A stretch of DNA of 64,000 nucleotides from Chrysoperla carnea. Its lineage: Eukaryota; Arthropoda; Insecta; Neuroptera; Chrysopidae. The notes under the pieces were generated by a model. The model did no database searches and was not told the DNA's origin. It saw only the letters and a list, made by a program, of their open reading frames with translations. A program made the position numbers and the translations under genes. Of the stretch, positions 46,418 to 59,030 are shown in pieces; the first letter of the stretch is position 1; each line of letters begins with the position of its first letter. The stretch covers positions 106,510,368-106,574,367 of the forward strand of contig NC_058337.1 in the NCBI RefSeq assembly GCF_905475395.1. The letters are read 5' to 3'.

Positions 46418-47150
46418 GCTTTAAAAAATATTTTTTAATTAAATTTTTAATTTAAATAGAAAAAGGTATTTATATGAAATATGGTGGGAGTTATGGGAAA
46501 TCAGGTCTGCAAGCTTACCATAAAAATGTATTATCTTTCGATTTAGATATGTTATTTGTATTCTTGTCAGCAAACCCCCTCCCCCCCTTCAAGAATGGGG
46601 TTTGACTAAGAAGAGGAGGGTTGACACCCGCCCCGCTAATTTAAAGGCCCACCAAATTGTATTTACAATTGCATCCCAAACTAAACTTTCGGTCATTGTT
46701 ATCAATCAGTCAATTTTTCAAAGCACTATTTGTGGAAATAATCCGACAATATTAACTAATGTTTTTTTTTCAAACAATAAAAGAAAAGCGAACAATTTGC
46801 AAATTTTCTACATACGGCGTCTTTTTATCTTCTAAAATTTTTACCCTACAAAAATTAAATAATTATCTTAAATTTGTTTCGTTGACATCAAAATACACGC
46901 ATTTTTTAAAAGAACAAACAAAATAACTAGCTTTGCATTTTAGTATTTTAGCCTGTACATAGAGGTTGTATGGAGTTTACACTGAATATGTATTAAATAG
47001 AAAAAGTTACGTCATGAATAGTTGAGATCACATGTAGAATTTTAACAGATAAAATCAATTGTTTACATTTATTAATAAATTTTATTAATAATTTTTGATG
47101 AATAGTTTATAAAAATTTAACAGTATGCAATAAATTAATGATTATTCAGC
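46418..47150. other. Intronic DNA
   Basis: Contains a C-run (~46577-46590). No exon recognised. Confidence 0.35.
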
Positions 47151-47660
47151 ATACAGGCTGTCTCTTCACTAAAAATGATTCGCTTATTGCAAAAAAAAAT
47201 TTTCAATATGTTTTTGTTTCTTTTTAATTTTTTGGTGAAAATTACTTATGATGAAACAAAATTTTTTTTTTAAATTTGTAGCTTTTTGGCTATATTTTGT
47301 ATTGCTATCAACGAATACATTTTGGATTTAATGTATTTGTCTACTGTGAAATGCTGCATTTATTTCATATTTATGTGATTTTACTCGTTTGCCAAGTGCT
47401 AAGTAATGCATTCTTGACTTCCAGAGAATTAAGCAGTAAGCACTATGGAAGTTAAAAAGATCGCAATAATCCTACGATAAAAATCTTGTCTTCAAAAAAG
47501 CTTTGTGAGTTATTCTACAAAATTTAAATTTGAATTATATGCTCATTCAACATTTAACTTTTTAATGGATAGAAAAAACATAGTTCAAATTAACTCCAAA
47601 TAATCATAATTAAAATGTTGAAATGTTTACAACATTATGCTGAGGAAGGACACCCTGTAT
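47151..47660. mobile_element. TIR element with ATACAGG-TGTC ends
   Basis: The left end ATACAGGCTGTCTCTTC is matched by the reverse complement of the right end (GGAAGGACACCCTGTAT), with three mismatches over 17 bases. About 510 bp, no coding frame. Confidence 0.5.
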
Positions 47661-48477
47661 AAAACTTAAGAAGAAAAAAGGCAAATGAAATGAGTCATTT
47701 TATTTATAGTTATAGGTATACTCTTTTATTTGAATAGAAGCAGTCAGTCAAAGACCTTATAATGTTTGTAACTTTTTAAGAGTGCAATCAACTTAAAAAA
47801 ACTTTTATTTGCAAACTATTACCTTAAGGTTGTTGTCTCGCCATGGACATAGTGTCAGAAAATTTTAAATTTTTGTATATCTATTAATGATATTATAATA
47901 CAATTACCATAAATTTGAAGTCGATTGACCGTCTTTAACTCGAGATAAACTTATATAAAGTTCGAAGCCTTAACACTGAGAGCATAGAAAAGGTTGTGTT
48001 TTTAACAATTTTTTTAATTCTAGAAAAACTTAACTGTCAGAAATTTTCAAAAAACTAACTGAACATTAATGTAATTGTTCTGAGTTGAAAAAATAAAATA
48101 AAATAAAATATTATTGACCGTTTCATTGTTGAGATTTAAGAAAGTTAATCAATTTTATTGTTCAACAGAAACGACTATACAGTTTTGTGATTGAAGAGAG
48201 ATATCTATATTAACAGAAATTTAAAGAACTGTTCGTACACTATATATTGTATGAGAAACAATTGGGTAGTACATTAGAGATAAAAATTATACATTATTTT
48301 ACTACAAGCTTATATTTTCTTATCGTGCATGGAATACAAAACTTTTTTACAATAATGTAGAAAGGAAAAAACCTTAAGTTTGTTTGTACGATATGTAAAT
48401 CGCATCTGAATGTTGATCTATTTTTTATTTGAATTTAATGCGATACTTCAACAAAGCTTTGAACAATTTTATAAAAT

Positions 48478-48637
48478 GTCGTGGAATGAAAACCCTGTGT
48501 ACAGAGTCTTCAAAATATACCTTTAAAGTACCTGTCTAGCTCTAGAAGGAAAGAAGAAATGTCGTGGAATGAAAACCCTGTGTACAGAGTCTTCAAAATA
48601 TACCTTTAAAGTACCTGTCTAGAGGGAAAGAAGAAAT
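48478..48637. repeat. Tandem duplication, 83-bp period, two copies
   Basis: GTCGTGGAATGAAAACCCTG starts at 48478 and again at 48561. The copies are identical for ~63 bp, and the second lacks a few bases near CTAGCTCT. Looks recent. Confidence 0.95.
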
Positions 48638-49274
48638 TATAATTCTTTTAATTTTTTTTAATTTTAGGGTAACTTCAATTTTTTTTTTTATTTATACACC
48701 TCTGTACTTGAGTATATTATGAAAATGTTAATTTGTTGAAACAAATTGTTTATTAAAAACTATTTATTATTTTACTTTTGAAACATTTTCTAATTAAAAT
48801 GCATTAAAGGTCAGAAATAAAATACTGGAATTTTTTAATAATATTATATTTATTAACATGAAAGTTAATTTAAATAATATTCGTTATTAAAATATTCTGT
48901 TATTGTTCTACGAGTAGGTCCATAAGCAAATATGAAGGACCCTTCATGATTGAAAATTTTTTGAAACTATGTTAAGAGAGGTAAAACAAAAAAAAGGTGC
49001 AACAAATAGAAACTACTCCCAAATCCGACTTGTAGGTTACCTAGGAAACTAAATTTTTTTAAATCGATTCAGCTTGCCATGAATTTTGAGAATATGCAGA
49101 AATATTGTACAATCTGTCAATTTGTATTTTATGTCCAAAATTTATGTTTTTCATTTAAAAAAATGAGTTGTGAGTTATCAGAAGTTAAACATAATAGAAA
49201 TAATTTAAAGTAAGTTACAAGGAAATTTTATGTTATATCCTGATCAAATAAATTGTGGATAATGTACCCATATA

Positions 49275-49739
49275 CAGTGCAACCTTAATATAACGAACCT
49301 CAATATAACGATTTCCTCGATTTAACGAATTTTTCGTAATCCCCTTGAATTGTCCATAAGAGTCAATATAAAATATACCTCTACATTACGAATATTCTTT
49401 GCGTACAACCTCTATATAACGAATTTTCAACTATCAAGAAATAGTATTCATACCTCTATTTAACGAATTTTACCAACAAAAAACCTTTATATAAAGTTTT
49501 TACCAATAATATGACATAGCAAATACATATACATATGTAGTAATTTGATAAAAATGTGTTATCATTTATTAGTATAAGTACGTAATACATATTGAGGTGA
49601 ATAAAACTATTCTTTTACCTCTTTATAACGAATTTTAGACCAATCTAACCTCAACATAACGAACCTCAGTTCAACGAATTACTTGATATAACGAATATTT
49701 ACTGGTTCCCTTCAGATTCGTTATATCGAGGTTGCACTG
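49275..49739. mobile_element. pogo/Tigger-like MITE with TA target site
   Basis: Ends CAGTGCAACCTTAATATAAC and GTTATATCGAGGTTGCACTG, flanked by TA (49273 and 49740). 465 bp. The inside is built of many TATAACGAA-type iterations in both orientations. CAGT...ACTG ends with TA duplication are typical of the pogo branch of Tc1/mariner. Confidence 0.8.
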
Positions 49740-49741
49740 TA

Positions 49742-52254
49742 TTGGGTTAACTACTAAATCAGAAGTATGTCTTTTTTAAACTAATATTACAATTAATTCA
49801 TAAAGTATAGAGTTAAAGTAGCTATAATAGTTAATTCTTTAAACAATAAAACAAGTATTTGACTTCTTAAATAAGTACATTAAATTTTCAGAATTACTAA
49901 TGTACAGACATGCAAACAGCCAGTTTTCTCAAATTTCGTATAAATACCACCAGTTATTAAAAAACCCCCCGTACATTTTAAACACCGATACGTAATAACT
50001 TACTCTTGATTACAATTTATTGCAGTTTAAAATCGTTCTAATCGATATAACGATTGCGTTCATTAAGTTTAAAGTAATACGACACTGTGTATATCGTACA
50101 AATGAGTAATATATGAACTAAATAATTAACTACAATGATTATTATTACGTAACAAACAGTACACAGTAGAGGTACTACTTAAATTCATGAAATTATAAAT
50201 TGAACCGATATGCGCAATGAATAAATAGTAAATCATGTTACATCCTGGATATTAAACATATAAAATACATGAGTGTATCTGTGTACCTAAGCAATCTTTA
50301 GTAATAATATGGAAGAGTGTAGTACCAAGGGAAATATTCATTTATATGTGATTAAGTCCGTTTTTACAAGCTTTAATTAAATGGCAATGTTTATTTGTAT
50401 GCATGTATGTTCGGGCCAAATCTTGCAACTAAATTTTAAAGTAGTTATCCTCAAGTGATTGAGCTCATGTTAGAATTAAACCAGGTATGATCGATGGAAG
50501 ACGATTTTTGGTTCAGTTCGCGCACGCACTCAGTCGACGCCATCTAAGCTTGTTGCATCTTAGCAAATATGTAAACAAAACATTGACTAACTTGACAGCT
50601 CGAACGTAAACAAATAATTAATATGGCGGTGATTGGGGTATCGTGCGAGAGAGATTACCTAGAGTTAGAGAATGCCCCACCCTACCCTTACTTGCGCAAT
50701 AGTATACCTTGTCTAATTCTACCATGATTGAGCTGAAATTATGCAAACACGTTTAGTTTCGATTGAAATGTTATTTTGTATGTAGTCTCATGATATGGGT
50801 ATCAAATGAAAGAATTTGATGAGCACATGAAGAACGTAAAACTTTCATGTAAATGTGATCTCATAGATAGCGATATCTTACTAAGAATGATTTTAAAAAT
50901 GATCCCAGGTATTACATATTACCCTAATAATAATGTATAATTACTTACAATATGTGTGTTTATTATTAATTTAAGTGTATTACTTAAGTATTCAGTAAGA
51001 TTTAAACATCGTACATTACAATATGTTTTACGAGAATTACAGTTAATTATTAGAATCAAATTAATATTTAATTTTTATAACATACTAAATGGTACGGCAT
51101 GTTAGACTAGACTTTATCGATTTAAATAATATATAAAGGTATTAACATAATTCTTCAACTTGTAAGACGTTATATCCTTCTTATAACTAAATTACAGGGA
51201 CACACTGCAAATACACTGTCATAAAGCAAAACTTTTTGTTGTACTTAAGGTTGATCGGACAATACACTGCAAATTTAAACAGCATCTAAAATCATTAATA
51301 ATCGTTTTTATGTAAACATTCAATTTCTAGAAATAATAAACAAACGCCTTTTAACTCTGCCCGTCTCGGAGGACAAAAACTTTCATGAATGAAAGATATC
51401 AACGAAACTCTTCGCCAAACTGTTTAAAACAAGTAAAAACAAACAATTGACTGACTTAATGGTTGAAATATCACTCACTTATGAAGCACTCATATTCAAC
51501 ATTGCCTATACAGATTATTTTGCCTATTCGTTGTGTGTGTAGTCATGGTAGGGACATGAAATCGATGCCACCATTTCCAGTGAAAAATTTTGGCGATAAA
51601 GGAGGCTGTTATGACTAATTTGCAGTTCTTTACATGTTAATCTTATAGAAAATGTCAAATTAAAATTATTGAAAACACGAATTAATTAAACTTAATGCAT
51701 TAAAAATTGTGAAAATAAGAAATCTAATTGAACAAATATTATTTTTCAAATGTAAATTATCATAATTATTTATTTAAATTTGTGAGACAATAATATTAAA
51801 TTTTCAATGTGTGTCATAAATGCAATCCATACAATTATATATGCATCCATACAATTCTATAATTAAGTTAGTGTATCGTTACCATGGAAACGCCTCCAAT
51901 AGAACTCACGCACGGTGCGAATACAATTATCTCAGTCAATTGTTTATTAATACTTATTTTATTTATATATGATTACTCGAGGAAGTTTTTTTCTGTTCTA
52001 TCCTTATCTTCCTTATTCCTTTATCAAATTCTATGATTCACCTCTCATTTTCAAGCTTATTATGTCTAGGTTTGACGAAAAATATACTCACGGTCTAAAA
52101 ATGTACCGCTTAGGAAAAAACGCTAGACAAATAATTTGAACGAAAAGTTTATTAGGCAAACATGTTACTTTTTACAGATACTCTCTTAATACTTTAGACA
52201 TATAATACTCAAAACATGTTAATTTTTACAGATGCTCTACTAATACTGTAGACT
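49742..52254. other. Intronic DNA with minor repeats
   Basis: No exon recognised. A weak inverted repeat (50461-50491 with 50704-50733, GAGCTCATGTTAGAATTAAA type) encloses a GC-richer ~250 bp. A copy of the CAATTGACTGACTTAA repeat is at ~51437-51480. Confidence 0.4.
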
Positions 52255-52374
52255 AGGCATGGGCGAGTTATTTTAAGTCGAAGTCACCATTCTTATAATT
52301 TTATTGTGTGCCATAAACTTTATTGTGTGTCTCTTTATGCAAATCCGCATTGCTCATAGAGGCGGAAGCGAGAC
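52255..52374 (+). repeat. Dispersed repeat (forward copy)
   Basis: Partner of 39961-40078 in the opposite orientation, beginning AGGCATGGGCGAGTTATTTT. Confidence 0.75.
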
Positions 52375-52608
52375 GAGTACACGACTCCTCTACCTATCTA
52401 GGTTCTCTAATAGTAATGAGATAGGTAGAAAAAAAATTTTATCTCTCTGTCTACTCGTATTTTTGGTTGTCACTGGTCTTACTCGTGTATTAGTTACAGA
52501 AGTCTAAGCGACTTCTCTAAGCCACGATTTTTAATACAATTATTTCCTAATATTATATTTAAGGACTTTTGACTTTTTTCATCACTTTTCTACGAAATTT
52601 GTTATTTG

Positions 52609-53055
52609 TTGCTTTTAGAAACGGGTACAGTACAGAACGGGTCAAGCTAGTTTTTATTTAATTTATAATTTGTAAAATAGTATGTTTAAAACTACGATCA
52701 TATGTCAACGGTACCGTACAATAAAGATAATGAATGATAATAAATAAATTTGTATATAATTATTTATGTTGATGTTTGATGGATGATACTAATAATAATT
52801 TGAATTGTTTATTTGTTTGTTTGTTTGTTACAATTAAATAAATATAAATCCAGTTATGTTTGACACAGACGAACGCACAAATTCAGAGAATACATTCAAT
52901 ATTCACATTTATAATAACAGCTAGAGCTATCATATTATTTATATTTTATTGAATACGTTATATTCGTTTGTATAATTGCATTGTATTGCATATAATACGT
53001 AAACTAACTCGACCCGTACGGAAATTTGCGGTGCGGTACCCGTTGCTAAAAGCAA
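52609..53055. mobile_element. TIR element with TTGCTTTTAG ends
   Basis: The left end TTGCTTTTAGAAACGGGTAC is matched by the reverse complement of the right end (GTACCCGTTGCTAAAAGCAA). Homology continues through ACGGGTC-AG-TAGTT. ~447 bp, no coding frame. Confidence 0.65.
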
Positions 53056-53059
53056 GCTA

Positions 53060-54515
53060 TAGAAATAATATGCCGGGTGTTTTTTTATGCTGACATATAA
53101 ATCGAAAAATAAGTTTTATCGATAAAAATTCTTCAAGCAAAAAATGTTGAGTGTGTAGGCGCATTTCTTACGCAGGGATTAAACTTGACCTAGGTTTTCG
53201 AGCTCAATGAAAAGCTCACTCTACTCCATGATAATGAACACTTAATAAATTAGAAAGTTGTTATTGATTAAAAGTAACATTTTTTGTTCGAAACATTTTT
53301 TCGCAAACCGTACAGTTTAGGCAAGAACGGACTGGAAAGTTTTGCCCAAAATTGTGTTTTCCGATCAAAATTGTTATTTCGTATAATTGTTTCTGCGAAA
53401 TTCGGTCTATATTTCTCTTCGAAAAATATTTTCCAATAAAAGTGGTTTGTTTTACTATAAAGACCATTTTTGTTCAAATTGAATGAACAAACAGACAAAA
53501 AGCTGGATTTTTGCTATCAATTACTGCTAAAGTATTCGGTTTACAAAAAAATGTCTGCGTATTGAAAATAAAAATGTTTGCGTATTTATAAAGAACAGTT
53601 TTCTTATTTAAAGCGTTCGATAATGTTTGCCAGTTATGAATCAGAGTGTGGTGTTATTTGAACCTAAAAACTTCGATCGAATTCGATGCCTGTATAAGAT
53701 GCGTGTCTTTGAAATTAAAATTTTATCTTTGGAAGCATATTCCTCAATTTGTTTATAGAGTTTTAAGCATATATAAACTTAAAGAAGTTTGTAATTATTG
53801 TCTTTACTATAACCTGTGAATTAAGTATATTTACGATCAAATTAAAAAGAATTATAAAATGCATACTTATAATTTCTTATAAATTAATTTAAGTTACATA
53901 CTTTTCTGACGCTCTAACGAATCAAATCCAGAAAACCGCATTCAAATTCGTCTTATTGTTCAAATTTTCGAACTTCAGTGCTTCGTTTCCGCGACTATTC
54001 CGTCAATAATAGCCTTGCGAGCAGTTACGCTTTGAAGTCGAAGTTCATCATCTCCTCAGCTAAAATTCGATTCATTGGTATCGACTTTAAAGCTTAATTG
54101 CTTATAAGAAAATGATTGATTAGAGTCGATACTTTAAAATTATTATTTTTTGTATCAAAATCACAAGTATGTACTACCGTGTACATGAAGTTATGTATTC
54201 CACAAATAATAATACATCATCTCTATCTTATGTACGTGTAAACAAATATAAACACAATATATTATTTGTTATTATTAATTATTGAATGTAATAATAAATT
54301 AATCACCGTTAACTATTATTATTACGTTACCTTAGCTAACTAACTACATACGTTCGATGTTCAATGTTCAAATGCATGTTAACCTATCGTTCGTTCATAT
54401 TAACTATTAGTATTAGACTAAGTAGCGTATATACTTAAGTTATTTTATTATTTACGAGTAAATTGTTTATAATGATTGTAAAAAGTACTTTAATTTTATC
54501 AAATGTATGGGAATA
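53060..54515. other. Intronic DNA
   Basis: A less AT-rich stretch at ~53260-53470 may be an old insertion. No exon recognised. Confidence 0.35.
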
Positions 54516-54960
54516 TATACAGAGTGTTCTTTATATTAATGTGTTGTGTAACCCCAATATCGTTATTATGAGAATAATTTAATTTTAGCTATATATTTAG
54601 TTTTTTTAAAGAATTCGATTTTTCACAAGGGAACGCCAATTCAGAAAATGTGTTTCTAATTTTGACAAAACTCCGCATATAAGGTAATTTTGATCCGAGC
54701 TATCGCCTAAAATCGCATACGAAGTACGATATCTTAATGAAATTCACTTAATGACCAAATGCATTGGATTTTTGAATTGCGATTATTTAAGAAAATAAAA
54801 AACACACGTTTCTAGGATAACTTATAACCAGGTGATGAGCTACTTATTTACGGCCGTTTTTAACCTTTTGCCCTGGATACATAATTATCACAGAGCCCAT
54901 TTTTTTTTACGTAACTTCATTTGTCGGTTAGATCGATTTTTCTCTGTTACACTCTGTATA
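54516..54960. mobile_element. TIR element TATACAGAGTGT...ACACTCTGTATA
   Basis: Perfect 12-bp inverted termini enclose 445 bp with no open frame. Confidence 0.6.
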
Positions 54961-55210
54961 TTCAATAATATAAAATAGCATGTATTATATTTATATTATA
55001 ACCAATTTATATAGGTAATACAAGTAAATAATGTTTTTTAAAAATGCAACATACTGTAACAGCAACAAAAAAATGCACATCCTATTCAGAAAAATGTTTT
55101 TAATACTATAATATTTATGTGTTCAATTCAATGTTGTAGTCTGGGTGTACGTCACCATATATTGTCATTCATGAATATACCTATAAAAATTCGTGCGTTG
55201 TGATATTCGT

Positions 55211-55600
55211 GTTCAGCGACCCCGAAAACACCCGAGTAACGAATTTCAACGAAATGTGTCACATATTCTCATAAAATTTCAAGAGATGAGGTGTATACTA
55301 TCCGCCCTAGGTACTAGGTACCTTAGGGGCCATTTTTTTTGTGAGTTCAACGGCCTCCAAAATTTCCTAGTAACAAAATTAGATTCATTTATATGGCAAT
55401 TTAGTTGCCAGTTTTTCTAGCTCTTTATTTCTCTCTCATCACTTTTGTTCACAAACTTGATTGTGATATTCGAGTTCAATGGTCTCAAAAACTCCCGAGT
55501 ACCAAAATTAAACTCATTTATAGCGATATTTAGTTTCCAGTTTTCCCAGTTTTTCATTTCTCCCTCATCACTTTTGTTCACAAAATTAGTAGGCTCCCTA
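55211..55600. repeat. Degenerate tandem repeat, ~130-bp period, three units
   Basis: Units begin near 55211, 55342 and 55472 (GAGTTCAA-GG-CTC-AAAA). The second and third share TCATCACTTTTGTTCACAAA and TTTATA-G--ATTTAGTT-CCAG. Confidence 0.75.
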
Positions 55601-57590
55601 ACCCATCGGATGCAAAAAATCGCATCTCGATCAGTTTTGCTGCTCACAAAATGAACAGTTGACTTGATTTTAGTGCTTTATTTCTTTGTCTAGACGTCAT
55701 TCTAAATTCAATATGACGGACAAGATGGCGAACTAGTTCTTAGACTTGAGTAATCCGCCACTGGACATCTAGAAAATGGATTAAAAAAAATTTTCGAAAA
55801 GGGCTCTCGTGTGAAGTCCTAGGTAGATTTACGAGCACTTAAGATGGAAAAAATGGAAGGAAAGTGGAACGAAGGCAAATTATATTTACGAAGACTAAAT
55901 ATAAAATACACACAACTTGCCTTTTGATAGAATTGGCTACAAGCCCAGCACTGGCTTAATCCGGTACTGTAGACGTCTATGCTTGCAGGCACCAGGACTA
56001 CTATATTAATGTGTTCAATTTCAATGTTAGTTTGTTGGTTTTTTTTAAATGTCATATTTTTTATTCGTATAGGTATACATAAACTTTTTTTTGTGCGTTT
56101 AACGTATATACAGTTAGTGGTTTATTATTATTGTTGTACACGTTATTTTATTATTTCATATAAATATATTTTATTTTTATTGAACTTGCAATTTTTAACT
56201 GTAAAAATTTTTACTAGTTACTTATATTGTTGTATTGTTCTTAATACCCGACCTCAAACCTGATGAGCAAAAAACAAAACTCATTTTAGTTTAGCCATAT
56301 AATAACGTCTGTATGTAGAGTGTATTTTTTTATTTAGAGTTTTATATATTTAGGGTGTTTGTTCCCCTAGAGTATTGTAAAAAAGTTTTGGTTAATTGCA
56401 CGATACATATATACATATAAAACAAATACATGCTTGTAGTTAAATAATGTGTTATTTTTAGCTTTACAGTACCACGCAACTACAAAAATATATAATATAT
56501 TGTGTACAAGTGATGCTTATATATTTGATAATATATATATCTCTCTTCAATCATCAATACTCTAACTATAGTCGTCTCTGTTCATCAAAAGATGAATCTT
56601 CGATGAACTCATAATTAAATTAAAATTTTGTTTTTATATCATCAACAACCTTATATTTTTATGGTATTATTGTAAACTACAAGATTGTCTGAATATTTTA
56701 GATAGTATTTTATCACACTCTCTAGATTTTTTGATATAGAAATATCCAATTGAAAAGGATAATCTATGATTCATTTTTTGAGCCAACTCTGAATGATAAA
56801 ATAATAATAAAAAGCTCGAACACCTAGGAATTTTTTATGATTTTTGGAAACTTATTTGTTGTTTTTTGAAACTGTCTCTCAATATGCTGGTTTAATTATT
56901 CTCCTTCTATCCCACAGAAAATAGCGATGTGATTATCAACTCTTATGACTAAAAATGAATTATATGAAATATTGAACTGAACTATCGATAATGTTGAGAT
57001 TATAACGATAATGCACTGAGAAAAAAATCTAAATTTTTGAGTATAAATAGTCGTTTTAAAATTTAATTGAGTATGAATGAATAAAAATTGTACTTCTATT
57101 TAAAACATATAACCTCTCTAACTACGTTTAATTTAGTACATGGAGATAAAACTGTTTTTACAATTTGAATCATCAAACGTGTTGTAGACTACCAGGAGGT
57201 AGAAATGTTTTTTTTTGTTCTGTTTAATTTATGTATGTTTTTTGCACAACCTAGAAGTGGTTACAAAATACACAAAAGCGGTTAAAGGTTTATTGTTTAG
57301 CAAAGCTGTTTACGGATCAGATGATATAATTCTTTACAATTGATTTGTATGCGGTTATATTATTTTGTAGCCAAGCAGAGAACTTGATTGGACAGTAGTA
57401 TTTTGCAGTACAATAAATTTTATTTTAACTGAAATTAAAAATTTTAATATTTAATTAAATTATTTAAATTTAGATAGCATCTAATATCACTTGTAATGGA
57501 ATTCATGTAATTATTTAATTGTTAAAAATATAATAATGAATGTAATTTTTTTGATAATATATGAATTTATAAAAAAATACTTTGTTTTTG
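55601..57590. other. Intronic DNA before the recursive splice site
   Basis: No exon recognised. Becomes very AT-rich and polypyrimidine-poor until 57575. Confidence 0.4.
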
Positions 57591-57602
57591 TTGCAGGTAA
57601 GA
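57580..57602 (+). promoter_or_regulatory. Candidate recursive (ratchet) splice site
   Basis: TTTGTTTTTGTTGCAG|GTAAGA: a pyrimidine-rich 3' splice site fused directly to a strong 5' splice site, junction 57596/57597. It lies on the same strand as, and 22.5 kb into, the long intron starting at 35034. This is the arrangement of Drosophila zero-nucleotide exons in long introns. A downstream donor-like GGA|GTGAGT at 57636/57637 could define a cryptic recursive-splice exon. Confidence 0.6.
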
Positions 57603-58339
57603 ATTAAGTTTTTGGTAATTTCTTTGCAGAAAAGGAGTGAGTAAATTTTTTGAGGATTTATTTATTTCAGATAATAATACTCTCAATAATATTTTTGTTT
57701 ATCTCTTTTAATTAAATAACAAAGAAACAAATTTTTGTTTTTTATAATAATAATGTACTAGTTGCCAACTTCAGGTCCATTATGTAAATATGTTTACTTT
57801 GACAAATCAACAAAAATGTCTCTTCTTTCACATTTTTGAAATTTTTTGAATTGTTTGCTTGTCACTGATGATTAAAATATAAAAATACCATCAACATATC
57901 TTATTTCACAGTCAAGAATATTGATTGATTGCTATTCTTAAATTCTTTAAATATTAGTCCAAACAAATTTATCTCAATTTAAATAAATTAATCAAATAAA
58001 TTTATTTTAAATATAAATGACCAAAAAAAGAGGTTTTTTTTTTTTGGTTTTAATCAAAGTCCGAATTTAAGTAAATAATTCCATAATAAATACTTTATAT
58101 TATTTTCATTGACACCAATTCTTAGTTTTTTATTTAATTTAGAATCTACAATATATTTATGTAAATTGGTATTGAAGATATTTACGCTATGTAAATTTGA
58201 TTAAAATTGTTGGACACGCGATCACATTTTAGAAATATTTGTGATTATTTTAAATTCTTAAATATGGTATATTTTTATTGGTTAATGATGCAAAGTACCT
58301 TATCCTACCCCATGAAATATGAATAAATTGTCTTTAAGG

Positions 58340-58480
58340 ATATTTTTCTTCTAATTATACCACAGTTGTATCATTCAATGTATTGAATTGTGTGTGTAGG
58401 GAAAAGGTAGGGACTCTACCGGATGGCCCTACACTTATTTCTAATTATACCACAGATTATAGGCAAGATTTACAAAATTT
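58340..58480. repeat. Short direct repeat
   Basis: TTCTAATTATACCACAG occurs near 58350 and again near 58439, enclosing ~70 bp. It is probably an insertion footprint. Confidence 0.4.
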
Positions 58481-58489
58481 AAGTAACCC

Positions 58490-58690
58490 CTGACAAATGT
58501 TTCGGGTACAGAACCCTAAACTCGCATTTGAAACATAAAAACACACTCCATTAAATTACCTTTTAAACAAAATAAAAAAATCAAAATCGGTTCATTCGTT
58601 TAGATGCCACAGACAGACACACTTAGCGGTCAAACTTATAACACCCCTCTTTTTGGTTCGGTGGTTAAAAAACCAATAGTCGCAATAAAC
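58490..58690 (-). repeat. Dispersed repeat (reverse copy of ~15340-15560)
   Basis: TTTCGGGTACAGAACCCTAA, AAACTCGCATTTGAAAC, AATCGGTTCATTCG, CAGACAGACACAC and AACTTATAACA all correspond to the reverse complement of the 15.4-kb copy. Confidence 0.75.
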
Positions 58691-58790
58691 TATTGTCAAT
58701 TTGTTGCTTCATGTACACCCTACAAAATGTTGATGAACATTGTTATCGTTTTTGCTGAAAAAGACCATTCTGATCCCATTTTTTGCTTTA

Positions 58791-59030
58791 GTGTTATTGG
58801 ACAAAAATCGGCCAAGAAAACTCTTTTAGTTGAAATCGAACAGGAATCACACAAATCCCACTCTTTTTTTTGGTGATATTGGAAAGAAATAAGTCAAGAA
58901 AACTTCTTTAGTCGAAATCGAACAGGAATCATTCAATTTCCACTCGTTTTTTTGGTGATATTGGTAATAAATTAGACAAGAAAATTTCTGCAGTTAAAAA
59001 TTTTAAGTAGAATTGACGCAATGAAAATGG
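58791..59030. repeat. Tandem repeat, ~82-bp period, three units
   Basis: TTGG--A-AAAT--G-CAAGAAAA, GAAATCGAACAGGAATCA and TGGTGATATTGG recur with spacing ~80-82 bp. The third unit is diverged. Confidence 0.7.
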
